The notes beneath the pieces are model-generated. The model worked only from the letters and a program-made list of their open reading frames with translations, had not been told where the DNA came from and searched no databases. Below are positions 11,101 to 23,680 of a DNA stretch of 64,000 nt, piece by piece. The position numbers and the translations under genes were made by a program. The DNA is from Opisthocomus hoazin. Its lineage: Eukaryota > Chordata > Aves > Opisthocomiformes > Opisthocomidae. The stretch covers positions 9,711,577 through 9,775,576 of the forward strand of contig NC_134417.1 of NCBI RefSeq assembly GCF_030867145.1. Reading direction: 5' to 3'. The number at the start of each line of letters is the position of its first letter. The stretch's first letter is position 1.

Positions 11101-14100
11101 ACTGACATAATCAGTTTCAGAACAGCCAGATACTCTTGTTTCTCAATTCATTCATTTTGATCCTTTACTGGATCTTTTTCAAGCTTATACAGTCTTCCCT
11201 GGATTTCTGCTGCCCGGTTAGCCTCCCTGTTACCAGCTGTAGTTACAGAACTCTGCTTTGGGACTTCTGAGGAAACATACAAGATGTTGTATACTTGCAG
11301 GCTGCATGAAGTGACATACACAGGGTGGTGTTATGAGCTCTACAAGCACTGTTTTTCCTCCAGAGATGTAAATGACTCTTGTGCAATTGTTCACCTCTAC
11401 AAGCACAGGAAATAACATCATGGAATGTCTTTTTGTGTTTCCAAGGGATAGGATTCAGAGTTTGAGGAGGTTTTTCCTTGGCGGGTATAGTCTTCTTAAA
11501 TCTGGCACTGGAAATACACAGTTTCTTACATGGAACAGATATAGCAAGAATAGCAAGTCAGTACATCTCCATGTATCTGTGTGTGTTATTTTAAATTACA
11601 TCTTGTTCTAAAGCCCTGTTTAAATAAATATCAAAATGTATTTTTCTGTTGTTGTTAAGTATGCACTGGTTTACATTACACAGCTGGTAAATTTAAGGGA
11701 GAAGCATTCTTGTCCTCATCAGAGACGTCAGATAGGTATGGGAAGACAGAGGTCAAATTCTGTGCAGAGGTGTATCATTTTTGAAATCACGTATGCAGGC
11801 ATCCTACTTGCAATGTGAAGAGGGATATGTTCATCTCTGATGCATATGGCTCTAAGGCAGCAATTAAAACTGTGACTTGCGTTCGTTTCTGTTAACTGCT
11901 TCAGCTGTGCTGTTGTTCCTAATAGGCAATAATACTTAAAATGGCATTAGAAAATCTGAAGCATGCTGCATTTGCAATTGTTTGCTTTAAAGTAAGTTTT
12001 GCTTCATTGTAAGAGTCCAGTGTGGTTATTTGGGAGTCACTGCTGATAACAGAATGATTAGAGCTGCTATGAAATAGGAGCTAATCAGCTTTAAGGAACA
12101 GATTCACAGTGAGATAATAAAATATTTTCCTGTTCTGGACAACTAAAGAAGTTTCATTTAGTGATGATGATCAAAATAAGCACTTTGAAAACAATTTTAA
12201 AACAAATGAACTTGAAAAAAAGCTGCTGAGAAGAAGTTCCTGTAAATTCTTTCATCTGTAAGGTTCAGAGTGACCTCCAGGTCAATCACTTTGCAGTAAT
12301 TTGCAGAAATATAAATGCCTTAATTAAGCAAGTTTCGGATAAAAGGGGGAGCTAAAATTTTGGCTTTAAAGTGTTTATACATCTATGCTTTTTAGCAGTT
12401 GGGGGGGGGAGGCAGTGTGTTCATCTCAAGAGTCTAAATGGGATTGCCATTATATCCTCAAAATTCCTGTAGAAATTTTTACAAATTCGTCTGCTTCATA
12501 ACTGCTGCCACATAATGTTTTCATAACTAGCTAACCTGATGGAAGCAGATAAGATTATCTGAGGCAATTTATTCAAACCTTATGATTGTTGTCAAATATA
12601 ATGTTTTCAAGGGACCGTGTATTAGCCTAGATTGTACACTGATGGGCAAGCAATTCCCTAAGCCACTAAGAAATTGTACTACAAAGTATACAACTAGTAA
12701 CTGTTTACAACTTCTTTTTAATTTGAAAGATAAATACTCGAGTACTGTTCTGCCCTGATTTTTCTGATTGTTAGACCATCTGAAATACCCCCTCTTCTTT
12801 TATCCTACAAACTGGCAAACGTCCTGGAATAACTGTGGAGGATGTTTGAATCTAAAGCATGAGCATAGATCTAGGTATAAAAGTTCACAGAGCAGCAAGA
12901 TAATCAGATAATCAGGCTGCTGTTCTTGTGTTATTTGTGAAAATATAAATGAATAGAAGTCTTATGGGTGAATGTGTTCTTGTAAAATAAACAATCACTC
13001 CCCCACCCCCCCTTCCTGGCCGAAGTTCAGAAGCAGCCTTTGATAGAGATACAGGGATATATCACCAGCACGGGCTATTAGACGCCAATGTTCACTGCCA
13101 ACTGTACTACATACTGTCAATTGTTCATTGAAGTGCCATATTACAGACAGCAAAGCAAATATTTGGAGCTCTGCTGTGTCATCTCTGCAATGAGGAGCCA
13201 GATCATCCTGTTTTATGGTCCTATTTGACTCCATGTAACCTAACAATGTCATCGGAAATGTAATAGACTGGGTCTTCTCAAAATTTGTAACGATGCTGCA
13301 GGGGTGTGTAACAGTAGCTACAGTGAAGTGTAAAATGCATCCTTTCCTATTCTGTTTATATAGGTCTAAATCTGATTTGAATAGGCTTGAGATCCCCCCT
13401 GGTGTCTTTTTGAAAGGAGTCCATGAAGCTTCCCAATTTTAATACCTGTGTCAGTAGTCAGGATCAATTTACCTGAGATCTAAATGTGACTCCAGAACAG
13501 TGATTTATTTTTCTGTATTTGAGGAGGAAGGGAGGAGGAGGAAACTGCACTGCTTTATGGCTTCAGTCAAAAGAGGCCGATGGCATCCTGCACCTTTTCT
13601 TGGTTAAAGCCGGCCAAGGTCCATAACTGGCAGAAGCCACAGAGGTGCCGTAGTTAGCATCATCTCCATTCACTTTTGATTTTCTATTTTGAAAGGCCTC
13701 TGGTAACCAGGTTGAAAAGGGAAGGTGTTCACTTCAAGTCCTGGACTTGCATCTCCCTGCTATACTTTCACGCCCTTGCAGTTCATGGTCTTCAGGCCTT
13801 CACCACATCAGTATCAAGTGATTAGGCAGTGTGAATGAGCTAAGTTTGTCCTTTTGTAAAAATTGTGGAATGCTTCTGGTTCTTGTTCAATGGAAAAATC
13901 AAAGCTTTTTTTATATTTAAGGCTTCTTCATGGGTGCCAGTTTGTTGACTTAACTAGTCTGATTATATACACAAATATAATTAATTGACTGTAATGGACT
14001 CCTGTCTCAGTTCAAACCATGTATACTCAGAGTTACTCCCCTCTAAAGAATGGAAGTGATATAGAAAATAAATGCAGTATTTCATTTTTGTGATTGTCCC

Positions 14101-17100
14101 AGAATACGGTCAGAACTGCCAGCCCTGACCTTACTACTTCATATGTCTTCACTGTCTGCGCAGGATTCTGTTGGTGAAGAACTGAGGCTAATTGGTGCTA
14201 ATATAAATTGAACAGTAATAACAAAGGAAAAGTAATTACTAAGGCTGATGTGAATTAGCAGAAAAGCTGTTGTAGCAACACCTATTATTGCTGTTTACTT
14301 GGTTGTCTGGACCATTGGTTTCTGATATAAAATGGGCTATTTATATAAAAGACCTATTTACAAGAATGGTAATTTCCCACACAACATTAAAAAGGGAACC
14401 AGTGAGCAATGATGACATATCTGCCAAATTCACCCAAGCTCACCCAGGTGATGCTGCATATGAAGAAAAAGGCAGATTAATGATCAAATATAGAATGAGG
14501 AAAAACTGGGTGGGCAGCAGTACTGTGAAAATACTTGTTAGCAGACCACAAACTGAACATAAAGCTTCAGTACCATGCTGCTGCTTGAAAAAGGCAAACA
14601 AATTGCTGTTGGGTGAATGAACAGGATCGTCATATGCAAGACATTATTACAGTCCTGGAAAAGTTTTGGGAAAGATGTGGACAAAACCTCTAGCTCTGTT
14701 TTATTGTTGTTCTTTTTTAGACAGCACAAGCTACCAGAAGAAGTTGAGGTACTGTATATTTTACAGTATGTGAAAATTTGTTGTAAACAGAAAGTAGGCC
14801 TGTTATTCTCTGTCTCCCCCTGAGAGCAGAGTAAAGAGTTGTTAGCTCAATTTTCCAGCTGGAGCAGGTTTCACAAGGAGATAGTCTGTTCTCCATTGTT
14901 GGAAGCCTGTAATAGGTTAAAAGCACCCGTGTGGGTTGGATTATGTATCCCTCTCTTGACTTCGAGCAGGGCAATGGGTGACATAGCTTTTCTAGGCTTA
15001 TTTTCTGTGAATTATGCAGCATGTGGAATCTTTCAACGTGATGATCTCAATGTCTAGCTGTGTTGGTTGTGCAGGTTTTCAAACCTTAGCTATAATTTTA
15101 TTAAAGCAGTCTTCAGGATTAAGAACCACCCTGAGTTTTGTCCCAAAGATTAGATCTCTTGGACACAAGCAGCAAAAAACAGTCCAGATTTTGCATTATG
15201 TCAACTTTGATTTCTGGCTTCGTTGCCTGAGCAGATGGGATCAGTCCCATCTCAGTATGCTGCAAGGAGAATAATGATGATTGCAACTCTCTGTTGAGGT
15301 ACTCGGGATATTTCTCATTCAGGGCTTAAATTAGTTTCAAACTGTTTGTAATATTAGTGCATGTTATGCTTATGTACAGCTGAAGGCATGTTGTTTGAAT
15401 GAGCCAGACTATTCGATCCTACATATTTGTTATTATTATGGGTTTCTTTCCCTCAACTCAGCAAATATGAATGGAATAAATCCTGTCCTGTTAAAATTTG
15501 GAATGTATGCACACTGACTTCAGATGCACCAGGATTTCAAAGTCCCTTCCTCCTCCACATAAATGCTAAAAACTTGAGAGCTAAATTTAGCCGAAGGCAT
15601 TTTAATTTTTTTTAAAGCTGGGAAGATTTATAAACTCCTAAAATAGCAACTTCTTTTGGTACTGATGACACAGTAGTTGCACTAACATTGTTGCTGTGAA
15701 GTCTGAGTTTTTTTAGGAGAAGAGTTACAGAAAGTAAAAATACACAAATTTTAATAAGTGTTTTTACAGAAATAAGGAAATTTATCAGTTTCAGTGTGAT
15801 AACTGAAATATGGGAATTTTGTCTCTTTCTAAACAAAACTCTGCCATAATACCCAGAAATACTTCCCGTTAATCATTTAGTTAAGGCTTTGCCAGCATGT
15901 AAATCTTGCCGCAACTGGAAAAAAATCAGTACCCAAAATGAAAAGGGAAACAGAAGCATCACAACAGCAATATACGATGTGTTGAGCATTCAAAATCCTG
16001 AGCTATTGTCAAAGGTCTATGAAGCAGGTTGGCCGGCAAATGAGCTGGTGCACCAGGCTGCCACTGAACAGCACTAACAAAAGTAGCTTGCTGCTTGATT
16101 AAATTGGTACAGCACAAAAATGGGTGGAAAACAGAAAAGCTGTTTTTTGTGTCTGCCTCCAGAGCCCAGATGCTCAGCTCCTTTGATGCACAGGGTTGTT
16201 TGCACGCTCTTGTACAGAGTGGTGACAGAGCTGAGGAAGGCCATGGAAAAAGAATGGGAAGTGCCTGAGAGGAGTGATGCAGCCTCTGCCACTCCATGGA
16301 GTAGGAGGAGATGTTATGGACAAAGCCCCTTCAAAAGCATGGCTTGAGTTGGATGTCTTTTTTCCTTTGAAATACTGAGCACTGCACAACCACCAGAATG
16401 ACCTTCTGGGTCAACAATTTGGTCTTTAAGGATCATGGAACCAGCTGAGCAAAATACTGAAGTTTTTCCCTTCCCTCCCAATCCATTCTGAATCATTCAA
16501 GCCTTAAATGTTTGCTGAAACTCATGTTGAATCCGGACAGAAATACTTCCTTTTAAGTACTCATCCAGTTTTTCATGGAGTGACTTTTGCTTTGCTGTGC
16601 TGCAGCTTATTTCCATCCTTCCCAAATGTAAGCTGTGACTGCCCTTTGCTTTGGGTTTCTGCAGCACCGAGCCCAGTGCAGGTGCTGTATACAACATCAC
16701 ATCTTGGATGACACTAGAAATCAAATACCGTACAAGTGTGTGAGCAATGGTTTTCATCTCTTCTCAGTCCATACTAAATTTTATGCATGCTTTGATATCT
16801 TAGTAGTAACTTCTTTGCAGGGTTCTGTATGGAAATACTTACTGAAAGAATATTTCTGTTTTCTTTGTCCACTCATGTGATACCTCTTTGAGAGAAGAGG
16901 TACAGTCCTGGTGCTTAGATGGCTATGGGAGATCAGGTGCCTTGCAAGCCTCCTAGGTTCTTACAATGTTGGTGTTTGGAAGAGTTAATAAAATCTCTAG
17001 GTGCCTACATTTCCACTTACAAGCTTAGTGTTTCTTAAGCATTTTTCAGGGTGGTGTCTAGTAAAATAGTAAGAAAGAGCAATCTTCAAAGTTTAAAAAA

Positions 17101-20100
17101 AACCCGACAAACCCATCTCATCTCTGTTTTCTAGTAAATGCAAACACTGGCCAGAACTTCTGTTGCTCTTGACCAGGACTGAATTGGAAGTAACAGCTTG
17201 GTGTTGAAAGCATTTATATCTTATTACTTGTCCCTTGAGTTGTACAGTTCTTCTGCCATCAGGGTTTCACAGAAGCAAATCTTCCAAAGCAAATAAATAA
17301 ATAAAATCCCAGCTGACAAGCTAATATAAATGGTATGAAACAGAAGGGTAAATGGGGAAAAAAAAGACTGATTTGACATAAACAAATTAGAGCTGTTGAC
17401 AGTGTGGGTGATTTTGAGAAGTGCAGTTCCATTAAATTCACAGATATGAATCCTGACGAATAACAAGCCATGGTAATTTATATAAACAAGGGAAGGGAAT
17501 AATGAGTGGGTGTGGAAATCTAACAAGAATTTGGTTGTTAGTACAGCACAAAACATTGTTGCAGTATAGACAGAGTACAGCTAGAGACTGAGAGCCCCTG
17601 CCATGATGAGGCAGTTCTAATGTGCAGTGCCTCACTGGAAATGGTCACTACTCAGTGTGAGAAGATTGAAGGAATGACTACTTTTCTCTGCCTTTCACAC
17701 TTATATCAAAAATAGAAAGCATATTTAATCAGCATGGTTATATTGTAAAGTCACATATAGACTGAGGTCTCTTGGTGCTGTGCTGTAGACTAATGTTTGG
17801 GTGATGATATCTCCAAGGCTTATTCAAGCTAGCAAATCCCCTGCACCATACAAGCAGTAGGTCGGTGGTTTGTTCATCGCCTGGAACTCCTTTTCATTCA
17901 TCTGGCGTTTTATCTGCTTTACCCTGAAGTTTCCATGCAGGTATGTAGTGCTTGTTCAGCGGGGATGGTCAGTATCATACAACCTACTGCTTCCTGCCTG
18001 CAGGCACCTCAAGAAGTTCATACCCCTCTGTTCTTATTTTAGAAAGAGTTTTTTTCACCTTTCTTGGACGGTTCTTAATGGGAAAACCTATTAAAAATTC
18101 AAAGCACTGTATTTATTTAGATAAAAGCTGTTAATTATAAATGTCCAGCCATATGGCCATTAAGACTAACATTTAGTAGGATAAAGAGGAAATGAATATT
18201 TTAGATAATAAAGAACTGTTTTAGAAAATAGAAACTTTCTTGATGTTAGGTTTCATGTAGGTTTAACAATGAAGTGGTGGTTGGTAGCCTGCAGTGGTTC
18301 ACATTAAAGAACTTGCTTTTATTTTCTTTTATATTTTTAATGCCTTGCTATTGAAGAGTGTCTGTTAAAAGTAAAAAAGCCACAAAAGAAATGCCTCAAG
18401 GAAAGCCAGATGGCTGAATATTGGCATCTGAAATGAAAATAAAATATTCAGCTATACATATGTGCCTTAAATACACTTAGCTGCAGTCCTTTGTTTATGA
18501 GCCAGACTCTCTTCTCTATTGCTTTTGCATTGGTAACTTTGAACTTGTTTTGCATATGTTTTAGTAGATCAAAGCTGAACAAAAATACGGGTAAGGAAAT
18601 TTTTGCACTTACTGGTTCTAACCTCCAAATCAAAGATACAAGGTCAGGTTTTGGCCAGATATCATACCCTGAAGTAGTGGAGGTTATTTTGGACAAGAGA
18701 AGAAATGGGTTTGTTTCTGTATTGGTACGTCCATCTGGCAATTTTTTTTAAAGCTCTGAATGTGGACAGGGGTATCGTTAGCAACTTTTAGAAGGTGTTG
18801 CAGTGTTTCCTGATAACACTGGTGCTGCACGTAGTTTTGTTCGTACTGAAAATCCTTCAACTTCATCTGTAGCAATGGTGTCCTTGTTGCCTGGAACCAT
18901 GTTGTGCAAAATGAACAACAGTTCATGAAAGCATGTGTGTAGATAAGCAGATACCAACAACAACTGAAAAGCATAGTGGAGACATATGAAAACTCAGTTG
19001 TTCTACAGAAGCCCAGCCAACTCCTGGAGCAATCTACAAAATTCCCTGCAGGTATCCAGCATTTTTCATCTGATATATAAAAGGATAACTGTTGTATTGT
19101 TACTGCAATGCCAACCTCCTGCTTTGGTGGAAAAACTTCCTTTTAATACTTGAGTCTAATAAGTCTTGAGACTAACAAATGTGTTTAAAGTACCAAACTT
19201 TTAGTACCTGAGTTTCAAAATGTCGGAAGAAAATTACATGGTGTAAATTAAAACTGACTTGAATTACCATTGCATGTCCCTCTGCGCAGTCTCTTCCAAG
19301 GCTTTCTTACCACCCTCATCTTTTAGCCCATCTGCTCAAGAGTGCTATGAACTTTTGTGGCATGTGAGACAGTGTAAATACCATTTTGGCAAGTCACTGT
19401 ATCTAAGTAAAACTGTGAGTGGGTGCAGCTCTATATACCTTGCTCCTGTTGATGTAGAGAGCAAAGAAAGCATGATCAGAAATGAGATGTGGCGGGGGCT
19501 GGACTGGTGGCTTTCTATCAGGTTTTCACTGTCAGAGTTGCTGCCTACAGCGATATATTTATAGAGCAGTTATATATTACAGCAATGCTAGATGCTGATT
19601 TGGATGTGAAGGAAGATTAGGAGAGTGAAAAATAGATTAAGGTTTATTGTGAAATTGCTTAATCTATATGAAGACATGCAAGATTTGCTTCTTGTTCTTC
19701 AGTACAGGGATGATACACAACTCTGAGAAAATATTAGGAAAGAGGCCCATCTAACAGCTTTAGATTTATGCCTCAAATAGATAAAATGTTATTAAAAATG
19801 TTCAATTTTGAAACTACTTTTAAATCAGCACAAACAGAGTTTTCTATAGCTCTTAGTTCTTAACCTGCTACCAGTTTTCTCACCCAGAAGCAGTAGCCAG
19901 CAGAGATTTCCGGAAGTGTTCTGCAGTCATGAATGCCACTTGCCCAGGAAATGAAAGGGAAATTCAGAGTCTAAGTTTGTATCTGACACTTGACCAACAG
20001 AAACACCTAGCACAAGATCTGACATTTGATCTACAGAAAACCTAAGTCAAGTCTGAAATATTAATGGACAGCAGAAATATAGATGAATAGATGCAAAATA

Positions 20101-23100
20101 TTTTAAGAGTGTTCAAATGTTGGTAATGTTTAATAATTTACTTAATTCAGCCACTAGATATTTTGATCTATTCTGGTTACTCAAAACCTGCAGCTGCAGA
20201 AGACATGTGCAGTTACTGAATATACAAAAATTAAATGAAAAACACTGGAGTCTGCTATTGGGACAGCAGAAAATACCTTAAACAAAAGCTGTTGTTAGAG
20301 ATGCTACCACAGGTTAGGGAAACTGTACTACACATACTTAAAGTTCTATAGATATTTAGATTAGGTACCCTCTGAGAAACACTACTTCAAATAATCAGTA
20401 ACTCTTGTACAGGTGAAGGAGAACCTCGAGAGGTTATCTGCAAGATCAGCAGTGGAGTGTCATGTAGAGGGTTGTATTCCAGTCTACACACTTCTGCTCC
20501 TTGTGCAAAATGCAGCTAAGGCAATGAGTGGATCTCCTTGATGGCTGGGCAAGGTGGTCAGGCTCGTCAGAAATGAAACTCTTAAGATGGGGCTCCCAGG
20601 ATTTTGCGTATCATAGAAAACACTTTGCTTCATGCTGGAGTGCAGCAGGAAATGTGTCAGATCCCTGTTAGGATGCCCGAGAGATGATCGTCTTATGCCT
20701 GTATGCTTGCAAGGGAATTTAAGATGCTACAGTGGATATTCAAATCATGCATTATTGTTCAGAGGGAAGCAAGCTTAGTGGGAAATTCATAGCAGGCAAA
20801 GGATTTCTGTGCTCTTCAGGTGAGTCAATGCTATCATGATCCCTACAAGCTGATTTGGGCCAGTCACATTAGACTGCTTCCTGCCGCTCATGGGGCAGAG
20901 TGTGGTAGTAACTCCACGTCAAACACCAATGTTCATCTATCATCCCATGTTTTGCTTTTTAAGTGGCTAGTAGTAGTACTTGAGTACATCGTACTGACCA
21001 CCAGTAGAACAAAAGGGACTTTCCTGAGTTGGCTGTTATGATATCTGCATGAATCCATCCTGTATCTTTCAGTTAATTCCCACTTCTCAGGTTTAGTCTA
21101 AATGTAGTTTTTGCTGTGTTCGTCCATTTGTTGAGACCTTATTTGGGGAATCCTCTTATATTCTAATTTAGATTTGTAAAACCCTCCCACGGTTGCAGAT
21201 GGAAAAGTATTCAGTCACTCTATCTTATTCAATGTGAAAGTAAGTCTGTTTCAAAGCACGTGTCCCTCATTTGGATGGACATCTTTCTAACCACAAAAAT
21301 TGGGAGCTGGATACATAACCTGCCTGGTTATGTTAACCTTTGTCACACTGACCTTCACCAGCTAGAGATCAGGGAACAGTCAAGTCTGTCTTCAATCCTT
21401 TGTGTCACCCTCCCAGATAATTTGTTTTAAATTGTACAGCAACAACATTTACAGATGGAACAAGAATCCCTTAGCCCATGTCTGTCTTTATTACCTTTTA
21501 TTTTCCTGCCTTGAAACTATTTCCAATTAAACCTCAGTAAAATATGAGGTATCAGAAATGTTAAAATATCTTGGCAATGAAGAGGCATGAAACAGATGAA
21601 TAATGAGAAGCAGAAGATAAGAAGCAGTAATACCACTTTTATCATGGAGTGCCTATTCTGACAGAGAGTTCACATCACCTTTTACTATTTCATATCCTAT
21701 TTATGAGTCACAGGGATGATTAAGGAAAAAAAATCCCACAGAAGAGCAGTCCTGAGATTTGTTTAACTTGTGGAAATGAGAAACTTCAAGGCCTCTTTTG
21801 CTAAAGATAAAGAAGAATCTATCTGAGATTGCCAGTGCACTTTAGAGAAGTGTGGGGATAAAGGAAGAAGAAGAGGAGATGCTCGTGTATTTTTCTTGGA
21901 TGTGCCCACTTTGAGCAGTATGTGAGTGTAGCTGACACAATATCATACGCTGCTTCGTTTTTATTTCTTCCCAGATACTGACCTGGGAAAATTCTGCGTC
22001 CGTGCATAATGTACATTTGTGATAAATATAAAAAGCCAAGCTCAGTGAACAACGAGGATGAGAAAACGGGGATCTGGATACTTCCCATGCAGCTTTCTTA
22101 GCCCTTGTATGATTTTTCTGAGAAAATCATGTTTGAGCTATAAAACTCAATGAACCTGTTTCTCTTCTTTTTTACATGAGTTTTATAGGGATGTCTCTCC
22201 TTTGCTTTCAGTGAAATATGCTGATCATTCTCACTACTGTGAGAAATTTGAGTCCTGTGGTGTTTGACAACTTATAAAGATTCACGAAATTATCTCTGTT
22301 TTGTCTAGATGACAAAGATTCTAGCCACTGTTTTGGGGGTGCTTCTAAACATGAATATGTGGTGTTATTTATTTTGTGCTATTTGTTTATCCTTGTTTTT
22401 AACCCTATCTGAAAAGTAGGGATAAAAATGCTATTAAATATTTCTGCATGGTGTGCTAAAGGGGCAAGTTTGCATAAGCCAGTGTGGACAGAGAAACAGT
22501 GAGAAATAAATGTGGAGGCATCAGGTCTGGGTCTCAACACCGTGGACAATTGGGGTAGCACAGAGATACTCAGCAAAACTTTTTGGAGGACAAAGGTATA
22601 ATGCAAAGGACCAAAAGCAACAGGGTAGTCTTATGCAGAGGGGAATGTAATCACTCAAAGAGTTCCTTGAGATGTCTGAAGGATGTAGCACAACACTGAT
22701 CAATCATGCAGAGTGCTGAACTCAGTGTCAGCCTCTTACTACCAGTTAAGCATGGCATGAGATCAGCTTTGTGTCTTTATTCTTTACATCGTGCTGTGGG
22801 ACTGAGGAGATAATGAAGACTAGGTTTGATCCAAGTGCCATGTTTACTGTACATGGCTATATAGCAGCCCAGAAGTTTTCTGGTGATCTTTGTAACAGAA
22901 AAGATGGAAGCCGTAAGAAAGTCCCTTAAATTGTGTGGTAGTATGCCTGATAATTTATGACGGACCGTAAAGCTGGTGTCTCAAGGATCTGAGTTCCACT
23001 ATTGCTTGCCACTAAGCTGGCAGCTTTCTACTGCAATTCATATTGCCTCAAAAGATCTTCAGCTTAACAAGCTGGTATTTTCTGATTTTAAGAATGCTTT

Positions 23101-23471
23101 GTCAGAACATCTCTGAGCAACTCTTCAGCCATATTCACAACAGCAGCCTGTCAAAGGACTTGCAGTGAGCATTAACTAAGGTACTCAAAGCTGAAAAGAA
23201 AATGAATGTGCAGCTGGTTTTCATAACATATTTCTTTTTTTGTATGTGTAATCAACTTGTATGCTATGGAGCCTTTAAACCACATTTGTTCTCTATACTG
23301 CACTAGGGAAAGCTCCATCTATAGTATGTTGCAGGCCTACAATGTAATTGTTCCATTCAAGCAGAAAAAATCAATACAGCAAGAAGCCCACTCTAGGAGG
23401 ACTGCAGCAGAACCTATGGAAATAGCCTTAATTCCTGAGTAAATGGGTTTGTAGCAGCAACTTCATCACCC
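8120..23471. other. Intergenic or intronic sequence without recognised genes
   Basis: About 15 kb of AT-rich, largely unique sequence. Reading frames are short, scattered over both strands and lack a convincing pairing of splice sites and coding bias. The stretch at 14288-14823 has two abutting plus-strand frames of 110 and 68 codons, but neither shows a recognisable motif. No CR1, tRNA or rRNA was seen. A short TA repeat occurs around 10561-10570 and a G run at 12402-12410. Confidence 0.55.
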
Positions 23472-23680
23472 TAGAATCACAGAATGGTAGGGGTTTGGGA
23501 GGGACCTCTGGGGATCATCTAGTCCAACCCCCCTGCCGAAGCAGGGTCACCTACAGCAGGCTGCACAGGACTGCGTCCAGATGGGCTTTGAGTATCTCCA
23601 GAGAAGGAGACTCCACAACCCCTCTGGACAGTCTGGTGCAGGGCTCTGTCACCTTCAAAGTAAAGAAGTTCTTCCTCTTA
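23472..23680 (-). mobile_element. CR1 LINE fragment, 3' end only
   Basis: The plus strand starts with TAGAATCACAGAATGG, the reverse complement of the bird CR1 3' terminus. It then follows the antisense of the CR1 3' region for about 210 bases, including the motifs CATCTAGTCCAACCCCC and GAAGCAGGGTCACCTACAG. The element therefore lies on the minus strand and is heavily 5'-truncated, as is usual for CR1. Compared with the copy at 62803 it carries scattered substitutions, and similarity fades near 23680. The open frame on the plus strand here is antisense to the element and not a gene. Confidence 0.93.

Noticed and set aside
12161..12232. C/D-box snoRNA-like pair (GTGATGATGA followed by CTGA about 65 bases on)
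   Set aside because: No complementary terminal stem brackets the boxes and no C'/D' pair is visible. Such motifs are common in AT-rich DNA.
14288..14823. Two abutting plus-strand frames (110 and 68 codons) as a small gene
   Set aside because: No shared reading frame, no recognisable motif and no promoter or splice support.
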